64,000 nucleotides of DNA from Streptomyces pyxinicus (lineage in GTDB: Bacteria; Actinomycetota; Actinomycetes; Streptomycetales; Streptomycetaceae): contig NZ_JANUGP010000034.1 of assembly GCF_024753135.1 (NCBI RefSeq), positions 1 through 64,000 on the forward strand, read 5' to 3'. Each line of letters opens with the position of its first letter. Within the stretch, counting starts at the first letter, position 1. Positions 60,960-64,000 of the stretch are shown here, piece after piece. The notes beneath the pieces were generated by a model. The model searched no databases. It was not told the origin of the DNA and worked only from the letters and a program-made list of their open reading frames with translations. Made by a program: the position numbers and the translations under genes.

Positions 60960-63000
60960 GTCGTGAGAGGCGAGGGGACAGACCAGGGAGGGCGCCTCCC
61001 GACCACTCCGCAGAGCGGGCCACGCCGGTCAACGGGATGGACGCGCTGCACAAACGCTCGGCGCTCCCTCCTGCCCAGAAACAGGTCAACCGGTGTCCGT
61101 TCCGGTGTCCATAGACCTCGCTTTCCCACATCCAGTCCACGATGTGAGCCCACGGCCAGGTCCCGTTGCCGGCGGTAGGTGCGGAGACGCAGGTGAAGTG
61201 ACTGGGCCACGCGCTCCTGCTGGCCGGCCGGGTGGAGAAAGGTGCGCTCGATCACCTCGAACAGGCCATGGCGGTCGGGCCGCAACAGCTCGGCGGCCCT
61301 CGCGAGGAGTTCGTCGAGACTCGCAGTGGACGACCGCACGACCCGCGAACGCGTCAAAGGGTTGCGCCCCAGAGCCTGCGATACGTGCGGATCGCGCAGC
61401 GCGACGCGGATGGAATCGGCGAACTCGGCCTCGGAGAGTACAAGTTCGGCGGACTCCTGCTCATGCGCCGACCGGGCCGGGGCGCCCACCTCACGGGCCG
61501 CGCTGAGTTCGCGCCACTCGGTGAGGTCGGTGCGCCGCCAGTCGTGGGTGAAGACCGGGTAGGTGGTATCCCCGATCATGTGCGCCGTCTCGGCCGCCGA
61601 CCAGAAGTCCGGATAGTCGAGTGTCGGTCCCCACAACACGGCATCCGCACATGCCCCCACCAACGTCCAGGCCGAGCGATCACGGGAGAGGATGTCGAGG
61701 ACCTGGTCCCGGCAAGCAGAGTCAGCGACGGGGATGAGGCCTGGCCGTGGTCACGGTCGAGGAAAGAACCACCAGGCCCGTATGTGCTCGCCAGGGCGGG
61801 TCGCGCCACGCTGTTGGGCGTACTGCCACATGCTGTCGGCACCCGGATCCGCCCCCAGGTCCTCGGCACACAGGTCGAGGCAGGCGCCGAACCCCTGCGG
61901 TTTCCCGGCCCGTCCGCGAAAGATCCGGAGGGCTTCGGGCTGGCGGCGCGGCCAGTACGCCACCAACTCGGCCTGTTCGGCCCCCTGAGCCCGGGTCGTC
62001 ATCTCATCGATCGGCGTCGTGCCTTCCGGCCGCAGCGCATCGATATGGTGATCGCCGGGCCGCGCGGCCGCAATGTATGCAGCGAGCCTGGTCCGCGGGC
62101 AGGTCACGACGATGGCGTCGGCCAGCAGCCGTTGCTGCACTTGCGCGTCCGGCGCCGAGCGGATTCGCGCGACCAGGTCGGCCCGCACCTGGTGATGCAC
62201 CTCGGTGTAACGCTCCAGGTCGCGTCATCGCAGGTCGGCGCCAAGCGCGTCGGTGACCATGTCATGAAGGAAGAGGCCGTACGGACCTCCTCGACGAACG
62301 ACAGTGCGCAGCCACGTGAACAACTCCTCGGCGCTGTCGTCGAGCATGGACCGAAGGACGTTCCCGGTGACGACGTTGCCGTGCGCGCAGACCTCCAACG
62401 CCAGCCGATGGCCCGGACCCGGCACTTCGTCCAGGATGCGGGTCAGCAGATCGCGTACCACGTCGGGCAGGTCTCCGAGTGTGCGCGGCAGGACGTCACC
62501 GCCCCGTCGCTCTGCGTCCACGAGCATGGACAGGGTGGGCGGGTGGCCGTGGCCGATGGCGAGCAGATGCTCATGGAATTCGGCGGGAACGTTCTGCCCC
62601 GCCAGGTAGGCGCGGCCGCCGCACGGCGCGAGGTTGTGCAGCGCAATGCCCCGGATCAGCTCGCGCCGTGCGGGATCGGCCAGCCACGGCTACGAGGGCG
62701 GTCGTCGTGCCGCGATGACCGCGACCGCGTCGGCGGGCGGCGCCGGCGCGAACTCCTCCCGTACCCAGTCGTCGATTGGGGCACATGGCGGCCGTCGATG
62801 GTTATCGGATCGGCGCCCGCATTCATGGCGACACAGGCCAGAACGTCCCGTAACGCGCCCTTGCCGATGCCGCCCGGACCGTGAAGAAAGAGCACGCCGC
62901 CCGCGCCCGGCAACGTCCGGAACAGCTCGATCCCTCCGGCGCGCCCCGCGAAGGCACGTCGTCGCAGCTCGTTCAGCCGCTACCTGATGGTCATCACACA
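60960..63000 (-). pseudogene. ATP-binding regulator-like protein, multiply frameshifted
   Basis: From the right end, the minus strand reads RLNELRRRAFAGRAGGIELF, LPGAGGVLFLHGPGGIGKGA (Walker A), then after frame changes TLGDLPDVVRDLLTRILDEV and LEVCAHGNVVTGNVLRSML, RYTEVHHQVRADLVARIRSA-like sequence, WYFPRP-type segments, PDFWSAAETAHMIGDTTYPV, and the C-terminal DSIRVALRDPHVSQALGRNP ... LFEVIERTFLHPAGQQERVA. This matches the Streptomyces STAND/AAA-type ATP-binding proteins that end in a winged-helix-like segment. A stop follows the fourth codon and at least four frame changes are needed. Confidence 0.65.
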
Positions 63001-63559
63001 GCGACACTACCCATCATCGAACAGCACGGGCCGGTAGCCCGTGTTGCGGCGCGGCGCTGCTTTGATGGAGGCCGGTTCCCGTCGATCCGCAGGGAAGGTC
63101 GGACGGTCACACTTCGGTCAACCACCGCCGGTCCCGGGTGGATCGGCACCCGTGACGGCTTCCGCGCTCCGCCCTGCCTGATCGAGGCGGGCACCGCCCC
63201 GCGGAGTCGGGTCGCGGCCGGGTACCTGTCAGTGGCCCCGCCAAGCCGTCTTTCGAGGAAGCTGCTTGGCCGGCAGGAGTCGCAAAGCCTGCGCGGAGCA
63301 AGGCCGGTGTGGTGTCGAGCACCCTGGTGTCAGCCGGACGGTGGCGCTGGCCAGGCACCTCGGCGACGGGGGAGCCGGGGACGGCGTCGCGGCCCTGCCG
63401 GGTGAGCGACGGCCTGAAGGGCCCGTGCCGGCTGTGGGGGAGGGATGCGAGCGAACGCGCGGTCTGCGACTGCGGGAGGGTTCGATCATCGCGTGCGGCC
63501 TTCGGGTGGCCGCACCGGGACCTGTGCGCACCGAACCTTGAGGCTCCGCCTGGTAGTCC
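63001..63559. other. No supported gene
   Basis: The stretch is GC-rich with only shadow-type frames on both strands. No repeat or hairpin of note was recognised. Confidence 0.5.
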
Positions 63560-63790
63560 TGAAAATGCTGATCGACCTCACCCGCGTGACCGAAGACAGG
63601 CGGCGGGAGATTCGACGTACTCGAACCCTTGCTCGCCCGAGTGGCGCGCCATCGTAGAGCGTCGTTGGGTGCCACCGCCGACCCCTGCATGATCGTTCCC
63701 CCGTTCCGGAGGATGGTGGCCTTCACCGTGTCGATGTCGCCTACCTCCACCTGGGCGAGGGCTGTGCCGGCGGGGCATGGGGTAGTCCTC
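63560..63790 (-). pseudogene. VOC-family fragment, frameshifted
   Basis: The minus strand reads PAGTALAQVEVGDIDTVKAT, ILRNGGTIMQG, then in another frame MARHSGEQGFEYVES. These match the second half of a VOC/glyoxalase protein (GG-x-VV/M-QG ... DP/HP-x-G-x-x-FEYVE). A one-base shift near 63690 separates them. The first half is missing. Confidence 0.45.
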
Positions 63791-63879
63791 CCGGCAAGAC
63801 GTCGTACGGGGGGCCGCGCGTTCGCTGTCCGCGCCTCATCAGCGGCCCGGAACGATGGCCGGCGGTCGGGCCCGAGCGG

Positions 63880-64000
63880 TTACCGCACGACGTAGGTCTC
63901 GATGTGGTCGATCACCGCCGATACGGCATGCCGGTACGCGGTGCTCGACCGACGGACCTGTGAGAGCAGCATGCCCCCCTGGATGGCGGCCAGCAGGGCC
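63880..64000 (-). CDS. TetR-family regulator, C-terminal part (runs off window)
   Basis: The minus strand from the right edge reads ALLAAIQGGMLLSQVRRSST, AYRHAVSAVIDHIETYVVR and stops at 63880. This is the last helix pair of the TetR/AcrR ligand domain (AAIQGG-LLL-Q-R pattern). The DNA-binding part lies outside the window. The target is unknown. Confidence 0.65.
   Translation of the reverse strand, partial: ALLAAIQGGMLLSQVRRSSTAYRHAVSAVIDHIETYVVR

Noticed and set aside
61232..62884. Open frame of 550 codons on the plus strand
   Set aside because: It is the shadow of the broken minus-strand ATP-binding protein, whose Walker A and C-terminal motifs are recognisable.

Overview
The DNA is uniformly GC-rich with strong third-position G/C bias. 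It carries modular type I polyketide synthase (PKS) genes, a LAL-type regulator, TTA codons confined to a regulator-like minority of genes, and many transposase relics. This points to a Streptomyces or close relative, probably a chromosome arm or large linear plasmid, because gene decay is dense. No rRNA, tRNA or CRISPR was seen.

Region 1 (1-30599) is the end of a modular polyketide cluster. A PKS gene entering from the left encodes the end of one module (AT tail-ACP), two KS-AT-DH-KR-ACP modules, one KS-AT-KR-ACP module and a C-terminal docking tail. It has no thioesterase, so the chain passes to a PKS outside the window. A tight operon follows: cytochrome P450, SnoaL-like protein, an AbyU-like beta-barrel (spirotetronate cyclase / allene oxide cyclase fold), mycofactocin-type SDR, a second SnoaL-like protein, type II thioesterase, a 64-residue C2H2 protein and a second P450. 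Next come a P450 relic, a luciferase-like monooxygenase, an SDR, a broken gene, crotonyl-CoA carboxylase/reductase (extender-unit supply) and a LAL regulator with a TTA codon.

Region 2 (30600-49200) is a decayed accessory region. It has remnants of IS110, Tn3-family, IS5 and TniA/TniB-like elements and frameshifted genes (CoiA-like nuclease and several unknowns). Intact islands include a DUF4157 (eCIS-associated) protein with a C-terminal deaminase-like domain, a divergent VOC/WYL-regulator pair, secreted or lipoprotein genes, a golvesin-like protein and small membrane proteins.

Region 3 (49200-58930) is a second, compact polyketide-type locus: a TPR regulator with a TTA codon, an AT-ACP protein, a 1664-residue KS-CLF-KR-DH megasynthase (also with a TTA codon), and a translationally coupled SDR. 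The fused KS/CLF/KR/DH with a separate AT-ACP matches no characterised pathway I can name. It resembles a fusion of the highly reducing type II PKS set, or a PUFA-synthase relative.

Region 4 (58930-64000) is mostly non-coding or decayed: one intact small protein, a multiply frameshifted ATP-binding protein, a VOC fragment, and the C-terminus of a TetR-like regulator running off the right edge.
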